Made by a program: the position numbers and the translations under genes. Under the pieces are notes generated by a model. The model saw nothing but the letters and a program-made list of their open reading frames with translations, did no database searches and had not been told where the DNA came from. From contig PAPI01000018.1 in the NCBI GenBank assembly GCA_002708845.1, positions 1 through 64,000 on the forward strand: a stretch of 64,000 nt of DNA. The letters are read 5' to 3'. Position 1 is the first letter of the stretch, and every line of letters starts with the position of its first letter. Shown one piece after another: positions 26,690 through 36,908 of the stretch. Source of the stretch: Leeuwenhoekiella sp. (GTDB lineage: Bacteria > Bacteroidota > Bacteroidia > Flavobacteriales > Flavobacteriaceae).

Positions 26690-27784
26690 TTATTTAGTTT
26701 TTTTTGATATTAAATCATTCAGTTTATCATGCAGAGCTTTGCCCCTAAGACCTCTTGCTACAATAAATCCATCTGGATTTATGAGGAAGTTATCGGGAAT
26801 AGCTTCCACCCCGTAAGCTTTAGCCGCCTCATTATCGCTGCCTTTTAAATCGCTTATATGTTTCCAGGGTAGCTGATCTTCGTGTACGGCTTTAAGCCAG
26901 GCTTCCTTATCGGTATCTATAGAGACTGCGAGAATGTCAAAATTGCTATCCTCATAGTTTTGATAAGCAGCTAAAACATTAGGGTTTTCTGCTCTGCAGG
27001 GAGCACACCAACTTGCCCAAAAATCTAAAAGCACGTATTTACCCCTATAGGATTCAAGAGCAATGGGGTTGCCTCCAGGATCATTCATCGTAAAAACGGG
27101 TGCTTTCAATTCTCCTGTCAGATAGGTTTTGGCTTTGTCCAAAGCAGGCTTCCACGCCAAAACCTTCGCAGAATTTTTCATCCGCTCACTTAGAGCATCA
27201 TACATAGGAGCAACCAGATCGTATTGAATAGGACCCTGGGTAACAATATCCATCAAATCAATGCTTACATAACGGTCCGGGTACCGGTCTACAAATTCTC
27301 CAACCAGATTTTGAAAAGCTTCTAAGGTGACACCTCCTTTAGATTCTGCCAGTGATTTACTCATTTCCTCCCACTGTAGCCAGGCTTGCTGTTCTTCTCC
27401 TCCACCTTCATACGAAGCCATACCTTTTTCATTAAACGTAATGTTTAGGGTACCATCCAGATAAAACAAAGCTACGTTGGCCATACCGGCAACATCATTA
27501 TCTTCTCGTTCTTGTTCTTCTTTTTCAATCAGATTGAGTTCTGCAAGCTGGGGCCGGTCCATATTTCCTTTAAAACTGAACTTCCCATTTACTACCTCTG
27601 TGGTATCTGCCTCATAAGGTCCGCCCTTTTCATCAGAGGGGTAAGACATTATGGCCATTTCAAAATTTTTATCTGCTGGCACTTGTCCTGATATGGAATA
27701 ATCCCATTTCTGAATATCCTTTTCCTTACAACTCGCTAACACGCTTAAAGCCAGAAGTATTGCAAAATATCTTTTCATAGTCAT
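26690..27784 (-). CDS. TlpA family disulfide reductase, DUF4369-type lipoprotein, locus 2
   Basis: 364-residue lipoprotein (lipobox LASC, C19). The N-terminal DUF4369-like domain begins YSISGQVPAD. The C-terminal TlpA/ResA-like domain has FWASWCAPC (C260/C263) and the cis-proline region EAIPDNFLINPDG. It starts 11 nt after the susD stop and ends 7 nt before the next thioredoxin gene, so transporter and redox genes are tightly coupled in this locus. The closest relatives in the window are at 9329-10486 and 44481-45671. Confidence 0.92.
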   Translation of the reverse strand: MTMKRYFAILLALSVLASCKEKDIQKWDYSISGQVPADKNFEMAIMSYPSDEKGGPYEADTTEVVNGKFSFKGNMDRPQLAELNLIEKEEQEREDNDVAGMANVALFYLDGTLNITFNEKGMASYEGGGEEQQAWLQWEEMSKSLAESKGGVTLEAFQNLVGEFVDRYPDRYVSIDLMDIVTQGPIQYDLVAPMYDALSERMKNSAKVLAWKPALDKAKTYLTGELKAPVFTMNDPGGNPIALESYRGKYVLLDFWASWCAPCRAENPNVLAAYQNYEDSNFDILAVSIDTDKEAWLKAVHEDQLPWKHISDLKGSDNEAAKAYGVEAIPDNFLINPDGFIVARGLRGKALHDKLNDLISKKTK

Positions 27785-27795
27785 TGAATATATAA

Positions 27796-29247
27796 TTAAG
27801 GATTCTCAGTTAAATTGGGGTTTTGTGATAAAACAAGATCCCCAAATCGCAGTACAAAGCGCTCAGGAGTCAACTCATAGGTTTCCAGTACTTGCCCTTC
27901 CTCGTTATAAAGTTTGTGGGTATAGCTCACTAAATCACTATAATCGGGATCTACTGATAAGCGTCTCATATCAAACCATCTGTATCCCGTTAGCGCCAAT
28001 TCGCGCATGCGTTCTTCAAAAATGAATGTTACGAGCTTATCCTTATCTGTGGCGATCGCTGAAGGGACCTCAGTATCTTCCACAGGCATCCTGTTTGCTC
28101 TAAAAGTTTCTAATTTAGAAACCGCATCTTCTAAAAATCCTAATCGCGCGGTTGCTTCAATATTCAACAAATAGATATCCGGCAGAAAAATCCCAAATTG
28201 CTGAAAGAGCGGACCCATCTTTCGCAACATACCTTTAGGGTAAAAGGGTTCAAAACCAAAGAATTCTGCATCTGAGTAAAAGTTCAACCTTAAATCAGAA
28301 GAGTTGAAAAGGCTGGCTGTTTCTGGATTGATAACAAACTCATTCTGAACAAACGACCATGAATTTACAAAGCCCTTATCATAGAGCACTTCCTTATTCA
28401 AGTTTCTATTGACCGTAGCCGGACCAAAAAATGGACTGGCAGGTGTGAACACCCCGCCGTCAAGAAACTCCTCGTTATAATCATAAATCCCTAACTCAAC
28501 CTGCGTATTAGCGGTATAATCTAATGCCAGATCTAAATGCACCAAGGCCTCGTCAAACCGGTGTTGAAACATAAGTACTTTACCATATAAAGCTTCAGCC
28601 GCAGCGGCAGATACCCTATTTCTATCTTTTACAGTTCTGGGAAGAAAAGAAAGTGCCATTTCAATATCATCGATGATAAAATCATAGACTTCCTGTACTG
28701 TATTTCGGGCAAAGTCAGTAGAACTGATATCTGAATATTCAATAATGGGAAACCCCAAATCTGAAGAAGCAGTCGCTGCATCGTAAGGCTTTCCATAATA
28801 ATTGATGAGAATAAAATAACTTAATGCCCGGCCTACACGAGCTTCTGCTTCAAGTTGCGCTCTTAACTCATCGGTACCGTCAACGGTAGCGCTTACTTCA
28901 TTAATAATTTTATTATACGAATATAATGAGGTCATTGAGGTTTGCAATTCCTGCGGTGTTTGATCTGAATTATATATGTCTGCCTCCCATTTGAAGAGTC
29001 TGCGTGCGCGTAGCTCTATAGTTGAATAAAAAGGTTCTACGGCCGCGACTTCATCTCCCATTGGCACCGTTACATTTGAAGCTTCCCTTAATAAGGGATC
29101 GTCAAGTAATAAATCATAATCATATACAGATTCTGCGATTAAGCTTCCTTTAGGGGTGACTTCGAGAAAATCGTCATCACAAGAAACCGTCAAAGAGCCA
29201 ATTATTACAAAAGAGATTATTCCTGAATAAATAGTTTTAAAATTCAT
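27796..29247 (-). CDS. susD: SusD/RagB-type surface lipoprotein, locus 2
   Basis: 483-residue outer-membrane lipoprotein (lipobox TVSC, C23) starting DDDFLEVTPKGSLIAESVYDYDLLL. It has the SusD TPR-like helices (AEARVGRALSYFILINYYGKPY) and the conserved C-terminal FEERMRELALTGYRWFDMRR. It ends LSQNPNLTENP, closely like the locus 3 SusD. It lies 22 nt after susC and 11 nt before the TlpA lipoprotein gene. If its susC partner is really frameshifted, the pair may be non-functional or switched off. Confidence 0.93.
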   Translation of the reverse strand: MNFKTIYSGIISFVIIGSLTVSCDDDFLEVTPKGSLIAESVYDYDLLLDDPLLREASNVTVPMGDEVAAVEPFYSTIELRARRLFKWEADIYNSDQTPQELQTSMTSLYSYNKIINEVSATVDGTDELRAQLEAEARVGRALSYFILINYYGKPYDAATASSDLGFPIIEYSDISSTDFARNTVQEVYDFIIDDIEMALSFLPRTVKDRNRVSAAAAEALYGKVLMFQHRFDEALVHLDLALDYTANTQVELGIYDYNEEFLDGGVFTPASPFFGPATVNRNLNKEVLYDKGFVNSWSFVQNEFVINPETASLFNSSDLRLNFYSDAEFFGFEPFYPKGMLRKMGPLFQQFGIFLPDIYLLNIEATARLGFLEDAVSKLETFRANRMPVEDTEVPSAIATDKDKLVTFIFEERMRELALTGYRWFDMRRLSVDPDYSDLVSYTHKLYNEEGQVLETYELTPERFVLRFGDLVLSQNPNLTENP

Positions 29248-29269
29248 GAGTATATCTTATTAAAATCGA

Positions 29270-32200
29270 TTAAAGAGAAAAGTGAAGACCAAGCGCAACG
29301 CTCCCTTGGTTGGTTCTTAGAGCCCGTACGCCACGACTTAAGGAACTGAACTGAAACTCAGGATCAATGTCATACTTGTTGGCAGTCCATAACAATACGT
29401 TTGAAACGGAAAATCTTAAAGTCAGGTCTTTGACATTAATCTTTTGAAGAAACTCCTTAGGAAGCCCATAGGATAAAGTGATATCTCTGAGTTTTACGTA
29501 CGAAGCATCTAAGACATTTTGATTCCCTTTTATATAGTAGTCAATGTCTCTGGTATCTCCCGAAAGGGCTCCTGTAGGATCATAGTATGGAATATTGGTC
29601 ACAAGCTCATCACCAGGTTCTTTCCATCTGTTAGCAAAATCTGTAAAAGGTACACTCTCCAGCAATCCTGAAAAATTGGTAGTCACATCTCTGCGCATAA
29701 CGTGGCCAAGGTTGTAGACTGCATTGATACTTAGGTTAAAGCCTTTATAGCTGAATGTATTTGACAGGCCTCCACTCCACACCGGTTGTGCAGTACCCAT
29801 AAATAAAATGTCATCTGCGCTAGTGATGTTAGGTTCTTTGGTGATGGTGCCATCCTGCAGTTGTACTAACGGATCTCCCTCAGCATCAAGCCCTTTATAG
29901 TCATAGGCAAAAACCGCAAATGCAGGGAAACCTTTTAAATAAGCCAGGTCTACCTTTTGATCGCCAGTAGTGACTTCACCAGGTAACTCAAGATCTGTAA
30001 TTTTATTCTTATTATACGCCATCGTAAATAGCGTAGTCCAACTGAAGTTTTGGGTCTCTATATTCTTGGTATTCAGAGTAAGCTCAACCCCTTTATTTTC
30101 TAAAGAACCAAAATTTCCAATGGCCGAAGTAAAGCCTGAAAAGATATTGAGTGGCAACTGACCTAAAAGGTCGTCTGTCATCTTTCTATAGACATCTACA
30201 GAAGCATTAATACGATCGTAAATACCAAAATCAATTCCCAGGTTTAAAGTACTAGTCCTTTCCCAGGTCAATTTGGGATTACCGGGTGTTTGTATAGTTA
30301 AGGGAATGCGATTGCTTAATACCACATAATCAGTCTGCGGTCTTAGGATATCATAGGTTGATGAGACTCCGGGGGTTGGTGCGTTTCCGGTAATACCATA
30401 GGTAGCTCTCAAATCCAGAAAATTCAGATTTTTAAAACCAGACAAAAAGTTTTCTCTACCAACAGCCCATTTGGTACCTACACTCCAACTGGGCTTATTT
30501 TGAGCAGACTTATCAAGACCAAATAAATTACTCTTATCCCGTCTCCAACTTCCATTAAAAGTATACTTGCTATCTAAAGTATATCCTGCATTAGTATAAT
30601 AGGAAGTAAAACGGGTCAGGATTTCAGATTGAACAAAATAATCATCTGTCAACGTACTGATCGTTCCGAAATTAGGCATTACCGGATTCTCCAAACCTTC
30701 GTTTTCCAGAAATGCATAATCTATTGGTAGAGAAGTCTGTAACAAGGGATTATACCCTCTAACTACAGTGCTTGATGATTCGGTCAACTGTTCCTGAGCT
30801 TCCTGTCCTAATAGAATGCTAAGCTGATGTTTACCTTCGTTCCAACTGTTATCATAAGACAGCTGGTTACGTATGGTAAAATTTCTATTTGAGGTATGAC
30901 CTTCTGTGTACCTCCCTCCAGTGTCTGGCAAAAAATACTGCGGTATATCATCTGGTGTGTCTGCAACCGTAAACTGTACTAATTCACTCCGTACGATATA
31001 ACTTTCAGGATTGATGTAATTGGTGCTTTTTCGCGCTCCCTGAATATAGCTATAGGTTCCTAAAAAGTTTAAATTTTCAAAAATGCCTATATCCACCCCA
31101 CCTATAAACCTTCCATTGAAAACATCAGAATTAAGATCTGCGTAATCCCGTTCATCCAGTGGATTATAATTGAGATTAACCTTTGACCTGGCTTCAAAAT
31201 CTGCCCTTACATCTTCTGTAAGCAAACCCATATAGGGTATTGAGATATGCTCCCCGTTTTCATTTTGAAATAATTGATAGGGAAAAAATCCATAATCAAT
31301 ATCCAGATTATTCTTAGTTAAAGCTTTAGATTTTGTAAAATCGGTAATTAAAAAAGCACTAATTCGGTCATTAAACCTGTAGTCCTGTCTAATATTTAAT
31401 TTAAACTGTTTATCTGAATCTCCCGGTCTGCTGTTTTTAGTATCTGTATAAGCCAGTGAGGAATAGATCGAATGTTTTACACCTCCGGCAGAAAGGGTTA
31501 AGGTATGGTTTGACTGTATAGCCTGCCTATACCAGATATCACGTATTTGTGACCTGTTGCTCAAACTACTTAAACTATCTAAGCGCGCGTTAGCCACCTC
31601 ACTTGATATTTCGCCCATGTATTCTGCGTAGAGTGTTCTTAAGTGCGGAGGGATGCCCGAACCTCCAAAGGTATAGGCATTTAATTGTTCAAAGGGATAC
31701 GATACCGGATCAAAAACCTCCCTCGCCGCTTGAATAAAATCGGCACTATTCATATAAGGCTGATAATCTAATTCTGGGCGCCCCTGTATATTGGTAAAGG
31801 CGTTGTAATTGATCGTCAATTTCTTATTATTACTTGCCTTTTTAGTAGTTACCACAATAACGCCATTTGCAGCTCTCGCTCCCCATATAGAGGCTGCTGT
31901 GGCATCTTTTAAAACCGTAATATCTTCTACGTCCTGCGGATTAATGAATGAAATATTATTGGTGGGAATACCATCTACCACAAATAACGGGCTTCTATTT
32001 GTACCGGGGTTAAGGGCTGTATCACCGTCATAATCTGATGCAGAGACGTTATTTGCCCCAAACGTCCCTATACTGGTTAGACCTCTTATGAGGTAAGGGT
32101 TTGAAGCCGCACCGGGTGAATTATTTATAGTCAATCCTGCCACCAGACCATCTATTCGCTGTAGAATATTCATGGAATACGTTCTGTCTTTGGCAATACT

Positions 32201-32912
32201 CATGTCAGGTTTTGAGAATGAACCTGCGCTGCGTTCCTTTGCTATTTTTTTGATATCCTGTAGACACTACTTCGACAGCATCCAACTCTGTAACATCATT
32301 TTCCAGAACGACATCAACTATAAGCCTGTCTCCCACCAGAACCTCTTTATCTTTAAAACCAAGCGAATTGAATATCAATACATTATTGGTAGATGTTATT
32401 GCGATCTTATAGTACCCGTCAAAATCGGTCGCTACTCCTTTGGTAGTACCTTTTACCCGAATATAAACGTAAGGTATTGGGGTTCCACTAGCATCGGTAA
32501 CCGTACCTGACACACTAATTTGATTTACCGATTTGCTTCTTTCGATAATAATGGTATCTCCCTCTGATAACACCACATTGAATTGAGATTCAGGAATGCT
32601 CTGTGCTATAAGTTTATCTACTTTAATCAGGCCTTTAATCAATTTTACTTTTGGCAAATCTGAAAATAATCCTTCCGGATACAGGAAATTATACTTGGTC
32701 TGTTCTGTAATTAACTGAAAGACCTGGTCTACTGTAATTTCACCCGATGACTCAACATTTACCTGAGCCTGAGCATAACTAATGTCTGTATTAAATCCTA
32801 AAGCTGTGGTAAAAAATAAAAGCAAGAATGTCCTCATGATTATCAATAAGAATTGCTTCCTTGCCCTGAAAAGTAATCCAGGGCTACAGACATTGAACAA
32901 TTTAATTTTCAT
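29270..32912 (-). pseudogene. susC: SusC/RagA TonB-dependent transporter with STN domain, split by a frameshift, locus 2
   Basis: Two frames together make one SusC. Residues 1-235 (32912-32205) contain signal peptide, STN domain (VDQVFQLITEQTKYNFLYP), carboxypeptidase-like domain and the start of the plug up to STGYQKNSKG, then leave frame and stop. The frame at 29270-32203 (977 residues) holds the rest of plug and barrel. Removing one A from the run of seven (Ts at 32245-32251 on the plus strand) restores STGYQKIAKERSAGSF, matching the intact locus 3 protein (STGYQTIAKERSAGSF). The rest shows no decay. Options are a recent mutation, a homopolymer sequencing error, or slippage-based on/off switching. 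Susd and redox genes follow directly. Confidence 0.9.
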
Positions 32913-32919
32913 AAATTTG
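32912..32919 (+). promoter_or_regulatory. Putative -7 box of an antisense promoter at the susC start, locus 2
   Basis: TAAATTTG on the plus strand overlaps the susC start codon. A TTG lies 16 nt upstream (32893-32895), a little short of the usual Bacteroidota -33 spacing. Confidence 0.42.
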
Positions 32920-32924
32920 GAATG

Positions 32925-33010
32925 TATTGGTTAGTATTTACTTTAACTGATCAAATTAGATGGGACGAAGTTTGAACCTGCGAAAATTTGAACTTCGCTC
33001 CCTTTTTCTA
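32925..33010 (+). ncRNA. Predicted cis-antisense RNA against the susC leader, locus 2
   Basis: A transcript of about 85 nt is predicted from the TAAATTTG box at 32912 to the T-tailed hairpin ending at 33007, entirely complementary to the susC leader. It is equivalent in position, size and layout to the predicted RNAs in loci 1 and 3, though the hairpin sequence differs. Evidence is structural only. Confidence 0.4.
32962..33007 (+). terminator. T-tailed hairpin in the fecR-susC gap, antisense to susC, locus 2
   Basis: GGGACGAAGTT (32962-32972) pairs with AACTTCGCTCCC (32991-33002, one bulge) and is followed by TTTTT on the plus strand. No T-run follows on the sense strand. Confidence 0.7.
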
Positions 33011-33046
33011 TTTATAAATTGATTGTTTTAATCAAAAATGAATTTG

Positions 33047-34207
33047 CTACCTTAAGCGTACCTGCTTATCATTAATTTCATAGTTCTCTATTATACCAAA
33101 GTTTTTAATCCTATCGAGTATCTCGGTTATCTCCTGATCCTTCTGAATTCTACCTACAAATTTGACATCCTGCAGCTCGCTTCGCTCAAAAATAACTTCC
33201 ATATCATACCAGCGACTAAGTACCTCCATGATTTGTTTAAGATTTTTTTGTCTGAAAATAAATTCGCCATTCACCCAACCTGTTTCTTCCCTCAAATTCA
33301 CTTTATGAATTGATAGCGCATAGGTATCATCATTGAGTATCGCTTGTTGCTCTGGCATAAGAATGCGCTTTTCCCGAGGGGTATTAATCTGAACCTTCCC
33401 TTCAACCAAAGTGGTTAAAACATTAAGTTCATCAGGGTAAGCCTTAACATTAAATTCTGTCCCCAACACCTGTATCTCCTGCTCCTTATGAAGAACCTTA
33501 AAACCTGCCCCTTGATGTTTGTCACTGGGCGAAACTTCAAAAAAGGCTTCTCCATAAAGTAATTCAACAACACGACTTTGAGCTTTAGGAAAATGTACCG
33601 GATATTTCAATTTAGAGTCAGAGTTTAACCACACCTTAGTCCCATCGGCAAGCTTAACAAAAAACTGCCCGCCGCGGGGTACCGTTAAATAATTATAGGC
33701 AATTTCAGTTGGTGCGGCTGTACCCTCACTATACTCAATCCCTTCACTACTGCGTACTGCATTTTGAGTATGTAATTCGTTGCCTTGGTTTAAGGCTATC
33801 TCCTCACCTGTTTCTAAAAGTAAAATGGCGTTATTTTTTACAGGCTTAATTTGATTATTAACAACTATGGGGGCGCTATTTTCAACCTGCTCCTGATTGT
33901 TGTTTAGAAATACAGAAAGTGAAATAATTATTAAAACAGAGGCTGCTACTCCAGAAATGCGTGTCCATAATTTACGAACCTTCTTTTGTTGTTCCATTTT
34001 ACGGATTTTGGACAAAAAGTCGCTCTTCTGTTGCTCCGTATTAAAATCTTCCATAATATGATCTATAGCATAATCAATTTTAGCAAGTAATTTAAACTCA
34101 TTTGCATGAATAGGATTTTTAAGCCACCGGGACAACTCATCTAATTCTTCTTCTGAAGCCGTTTGGTTTAAATATTTTATAATAAGATTTCTTGCTTCGG
34201 TCTTCAT
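33047..34207 (-). CDS. fecR: FecR-type anti-sigma factor, locus 2
   Basis: 386-residue single-pass regulator. The N-terminal cytosolic part is about 1-85, with a membrane helix at about 86-104 (ISGVAASVLIIISLSVFL). The FecR domain follows (about 165-275; LTVPRGGQFFVKLADGTKVWL and YGEAFFEVSPSD), then a C-terminal DUF4974/STN-like domain (about 315-386; LKQIMEVLSRWYDMEV). It is transcribed away from the sigma gene at 34315, which is unusual because loci 1 and 3 have sigma directly upstream on the same strand. It controls the sigma factor that should drive the locus 2 susC operon. Confidence 0.94.
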   Translation of the reverse strand: MKTEARNLIIKYLNQTASEEELDELSRWLKNPIHANEFKLLAKIDYAIDHIMEDFNTEQQKSDFLSKIRKMEQQKKVRKLWTRISGVAASVLIIISLSVFLNNNQEQVENSAPIVVNNQIKPVKNNAILLLETGEEIALNQGNELHTQNAVRSSEGIEYSEGTAAPTEIAYNYLTVPRGGQFFVKLADGTKVWLNSDSKLKYPVHFPKAQSRVVELLYGEAFFEVSPSDKHQGAGFKVLHKEQEIQVLGTEFNVKAYPDELNVLTTLVEGKVQINTPREKRILMPEQQAILNDDTYALSIHKVNLREETGWVNGEFIFRQKNLKQIMEVLSRWYDMEVIFERSELQDVKFVGRIQKDQEITEILDRIKNFGIIENYEINDKQVRLR

Positions 34208-34314
34208 TAAAATTCTATTATATTACACCTATTAAGATTGTCAAATCAAAAACCCCTAACGTATTACAGATTTTTTTTTAATTTTTGCATAATTAACAGA
34301 ATATTCTCTGCAAA

Positions 34315-34923
34315 ATGAAAGAAGAAGCTCAAATACTGTATGAAAATGAGGCGGTTTTGGTAACAGACCTACGCAAGGGCGAGGAGTCTGCCTACGTTTA
34401 TCTTATGGATAGTTATCACCATAAACTGTGTCTCTATGCCTATAGTTTTTGTAAGGATCGTAGTTTAGCGGCAGATATGGTACAGAATGTTCTGTTGCGT
34501 TTATGGAAAAAAAGGACTTCTCTTAAAATCAATTCGAGTCTGCGCAGTTTTCTCTATCGCTCTGTTTACAATGAATTTTTAGATCAATACAAACATCGAA
34601 AATTCATTCTAAATCTTGAAAAAGAATATATGACTGCGGTAAACACGCTCTTAGATGAAGAAGAATCCAATCTGGACAGGTTGATTCATCAAGTAAAAAA
34701 GGAAATTGAGAATTTAAACCCCAGATGTAAAGAGATTTTTTTATTGAGTAAGCACGAAGGTTTGACAAATCTGGAAATTGCGGAACATCTTAACCTTTCC
34801 GTTAAAACTGTTGAAAATCAAATGACCCGTGCATATTCACAACTACGGGAGAAGGTAGGTGAAAAACTTCAAAGCATTCTCTTTTTGTTGTTTGGAATAT
34901 CTAAAAAGACTGAAACAGCCTAG
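34315..34923 (+). CDS. ECF RNA polymerase sigma factor, locus 2
   Basis: 202-residue ECF sigma factor. Sigma2 includes DRSLAADMVQNVLLRLWKKR (about 52-71). Sigma4 includes CKEIFLLSKHEGLTNLEIAE and LNLSVKTVENQMTR. It is divergent from fecR with 107 nt between them, so both promoters must lie in 34208-34314. In loci 1 and 3 sigma and fecR are co-directional, so this gene or the neighbouring block has been inverted. Assignment to locus 2 rests on adjacency. Confidence 0.9.
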   Translation: MKEEAQILYENEAVLVTDLRKGEESAYVYLMDSYHHKLCLYAYSFCKDRSLAADMVQNVLLRLWKKRTSLKINSSLRSFLYRSVYNEFLDQYKHRKFILNLEKEYMTAVNTLLDEEESNLDRLIHQVKKEIENLNPRCKEIFLLSKHEGLTNLEIAEHLNLSVKTVENQMTRAYSQLREKVGEKLQSILFLLFGISKKTETA

Positions 34924-35327
34924 CTGAAAAATTGTTAATACCAGTATTTAATTAGTTTTAAACTCAGTATTTAGAATACAACCTCAGACAACCGCTGGGA
35001 AATGAAAAGTGGGATTTTGACTGACAGAACAGATCTACAAATCGCTTGGCTATTAACTTTAGATTAAAAATTAGCTTTGTATAGCTATAACAGGACTTAG
35101 TTAATTAATCTGTATAGCCATTCTAGGACGGGTCAAAATCAAGCCTCAAGCAAGGTATCCCCCCAGGCAAAGGCATAGCAAAGCCTAGGATAGAGTATGA
35201 AGAGTGTATGAAAACGGGTTTCAAAAAGCAGAAAATTAAGATTTTATTAACAATTTAGCTAATGAATTAATCTGGCAGCAAATTGATGTATAAATTAAGA
35301 TCTTGAATCGGTTTATTTCTTACTAAG
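34924..35327. other. Intergenic debris between the two head-to-head loci
   Basis: About 400 nt without a recognisable gene. A nested inverted repeat (AGGC...GCCT within TATCC...GGATA, about 35155-35200) could be a structured remnant or a terminator. I see no transposase or direct-repeat boundary. Confidence 0.4.
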
Positions 35328-35625
35328 CTACTCTTCCAAAAAAACTGCCTTATCTTTCTCCGCCATAACCAATCGCTCATATAATTCTACTACCTTATCA
35401 ATTGGATTGGATGCATGCTGGCTCTTAATTACATTCGGTGTAGAACTGTCTTTACTATTAAAATTATTTTAGATTGTATCAAGAACTGTTTCTTCAGAAA
35501 AGCTCTCAATAGGCTTCCTAATTACTCCTAAAACATACGCCACCCGTTCCAGTTTTTCATCTTCGTTTCACCTTTAATCAGGTAGGCGAAGACCATCTGG
35601 GAAAACTGATGCCTCACCCCTCCTT
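35328..35625 (-). pseudogene. Broken XRE-family HTH regulator
   Basis: The minus strand reads in pieces like a Bacteroidota XRE/phage-type repressor: SQMVFAYLIKGETK, then after a frameshift EDEKLERVAYVLGV and IESFSEETVLDTI, then an in-frame TAA, then DKVVELYERLVMAEKDK ending LEE at a TAG (35328-35330). KGE-T, RVAYVLGV and the C-terminal ELYERL-AEKDK coil are typical of these regulators. With one frameshift and one nonsense codon the gene is dead. It fits remains of a mobile element at the centre of the inverted loci. The call is by motif resemblance. Confidence 0.5.
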
Positions 35626-35670
35626 AGAAATCATCAACAAATTTGCTTCCCGGTACAAAAATAGCTGCAC

Positions 35671-35874
35671 TTGATGTTCTTAATTGAAGACCTTATTAAT
35701 GTGAGTGTTATGGCACTAAACGGAATTGAACGCGGAGGTGATCGCCCTTTAAAACAATCCGAAAGCAGTATCTCAGAAGCTCTTAAACATACGCTTGATC
35801 TGCTTCCGCTCGAAGAAGCAGAGTTTATTGATAAAATCACCGAAATACTAAATCAGCAGGAAACCAAAGATTAG
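35671..35874 (+). CDS. Small hypothetical protein between loci 2 and 3
   Basis: 67 residues from the ATG at 35671, or 54 from the ATG at 35710 (MALNGIERGGDRPLKQ). The C-terminal part is acidic and helical (SISEALKHTLDLLPLEEAEF) and reads like real coding sequence. I do not recognise a family, and there is no signal peptide or membrane helix. A second small ORF follows 8 nt later. It may be the tail of a lost gene or a genuine small protein tied to the neighbouring broken XRE gene. Confidence 0.35.
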   Translation: MMFLIEDLINVSVMALNGIERGGDRPLKQSESSISEALKHTLDLLPLEEAEFIDKITEILNQQETKD

Positions 35875-35882
35875 TTCCAGAC

Positions 35883-36059
35883 ATGAAAACACTTAAATCA
35901 CAAACGATAAAAACCAGGAAACTTTTAAATCAGCCTTTCACGATTAAAAAACGCTTTAAAAAATTAAATTTAGCTACTCGCTGTTCTGATAATGAGCAGC
36001 TAAAATTGTTCTACCGATTATTAAGATATTGCCAAAACCGTAAAAATTTAAGAACTTAA
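35883..36059 (+). CDS. Small basic hypothetical ORF before the locus 3 sigma gene
   Basis: 58 residues from ATG 35883 to TAA 36057-36059, rich in Lys and Arg (MKTLKSQTIKTRKLLNQPF start; a tail with two Cys). It follows the previous small ORF by 8 nt in the same direction. No family is recognised. It could be real, a remnant or chance. Confidence 0.25.
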   Translation: MKTLKSQTIKTRKLLNQPFTIKKRFKKLNLATRCSDNEQLKLFYRLLRYCQNRKNLRT

Positions 36060-36169
36060 TACGTTATACATAAAAATTCAATATTTGGTTGCTTAAATGA
36101 TAATTTTTCTAAAATGACAAGTATATTCTGGCAAACATTCTATATTTAGCAAAATTTTAAGCTTTTAAT

Positions 36170-36721
36170 TTGACAGAAGTAGGCTTAGATACAGCAGAAT
36201 TTAAAGTGATGTATAAGTCACTTTATCCTTCTTTATGCTTATTTGCAAAAAATTACCTTACAGACCTACAGGTTTCTAAAGACGCAGTGCAGGAAGTTTT
36301 TATACGCGTTTGGGAAAACAACGTTTACTTTGAGAATGAAATTGCGGCTAAGAGTTATTTATATACCGCCGTAAAAAATAAATGTCTTGATGTATTGAAG
36401 TCAAAATATGTACGAGTTATAGACCATCAGCTCGATCCGGTAAAAATGGAATGGCTTGAGTCTGATCGCTTTTTTTATACAGAAGTAGTGCGTTCAGAAA
36501 CTTCTTCCCTCATTGATAAAGCTATGAAAAGCCTGCCCTATCGATGTGCTCAAATTATAAAGCTCAGCCTGAATAATTATAGCAATCAGGAAATTGCAGA
36601 CCGTCTTTCCGTATCAATAAACACTGTAAAAGCTCAAAAAAAGATTGCCTACAAAAAAATGCGCCCTCTTTTGAAAGAACATTACCATTTGCTTACAATC
36701 CTTTTAATTTCAAGCAATTAG
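36170..36721 (+). CDS. ECF RNA polymerase sigma factor, locus 3
   Basis: 183-residue ECF sigma factor starting at TTG 36170 (MTEVGLDTAEFKVMYKSLYP). The only ATG is codon 14 (36209), which would cut into the conserved N-terminal helix, and an in-frame TAA lies at 36158, so the TTG start is preferred. Sigma2 includes KDAVQEVFIRVWENNVYF. Sigma4 includes SNQEIADRLSVSINTVKAQ. It is first in the locus 3 order and precedes fecR by 187 nt. Confidence 0.92.
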   Translation: MTEVGLDTAEFKVMYKSLYPSLCLFAKNYLTDLQVSKDAVQEVFIRVWENNVYFENEIAAKSYLYTAVKNKCLDVLKSKYVRVIDHQLDPVKMEWLESDRFFYTEVVRSETSSLIDKAMKSLPYRCAQIIKLSLNNYSNQEIADRLSVSINTVKAQKKIAYKKMRPLLKEHYHLLTILLISSN

Positions 36722-36908
36722 CACCTGTTTACTTAAAAATACTACCTGCCAGAATCATATTTAGAATAAAATGCGTTTTTTTGCCCTGCCCTGCCCACTC
36801 ACGCCCATTCGCTTTTCCTTACAATCCATTTTAAATTAATTAAAAAAAATTAATCTTTTTTTAACCCTACATTAAGATTTAATCGTTTTAAGGGTAGAGA
36901 ACTCATTT

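Noticed and set aside
36141-36149. TATATTTAG before the locus 3 sigma gene as a -7 box
   Set aside because: It resembles TAnnTTTG but lacks the final TTTG match, and no -33 TTG is present at the right distance, so I did not list it as a promoter.
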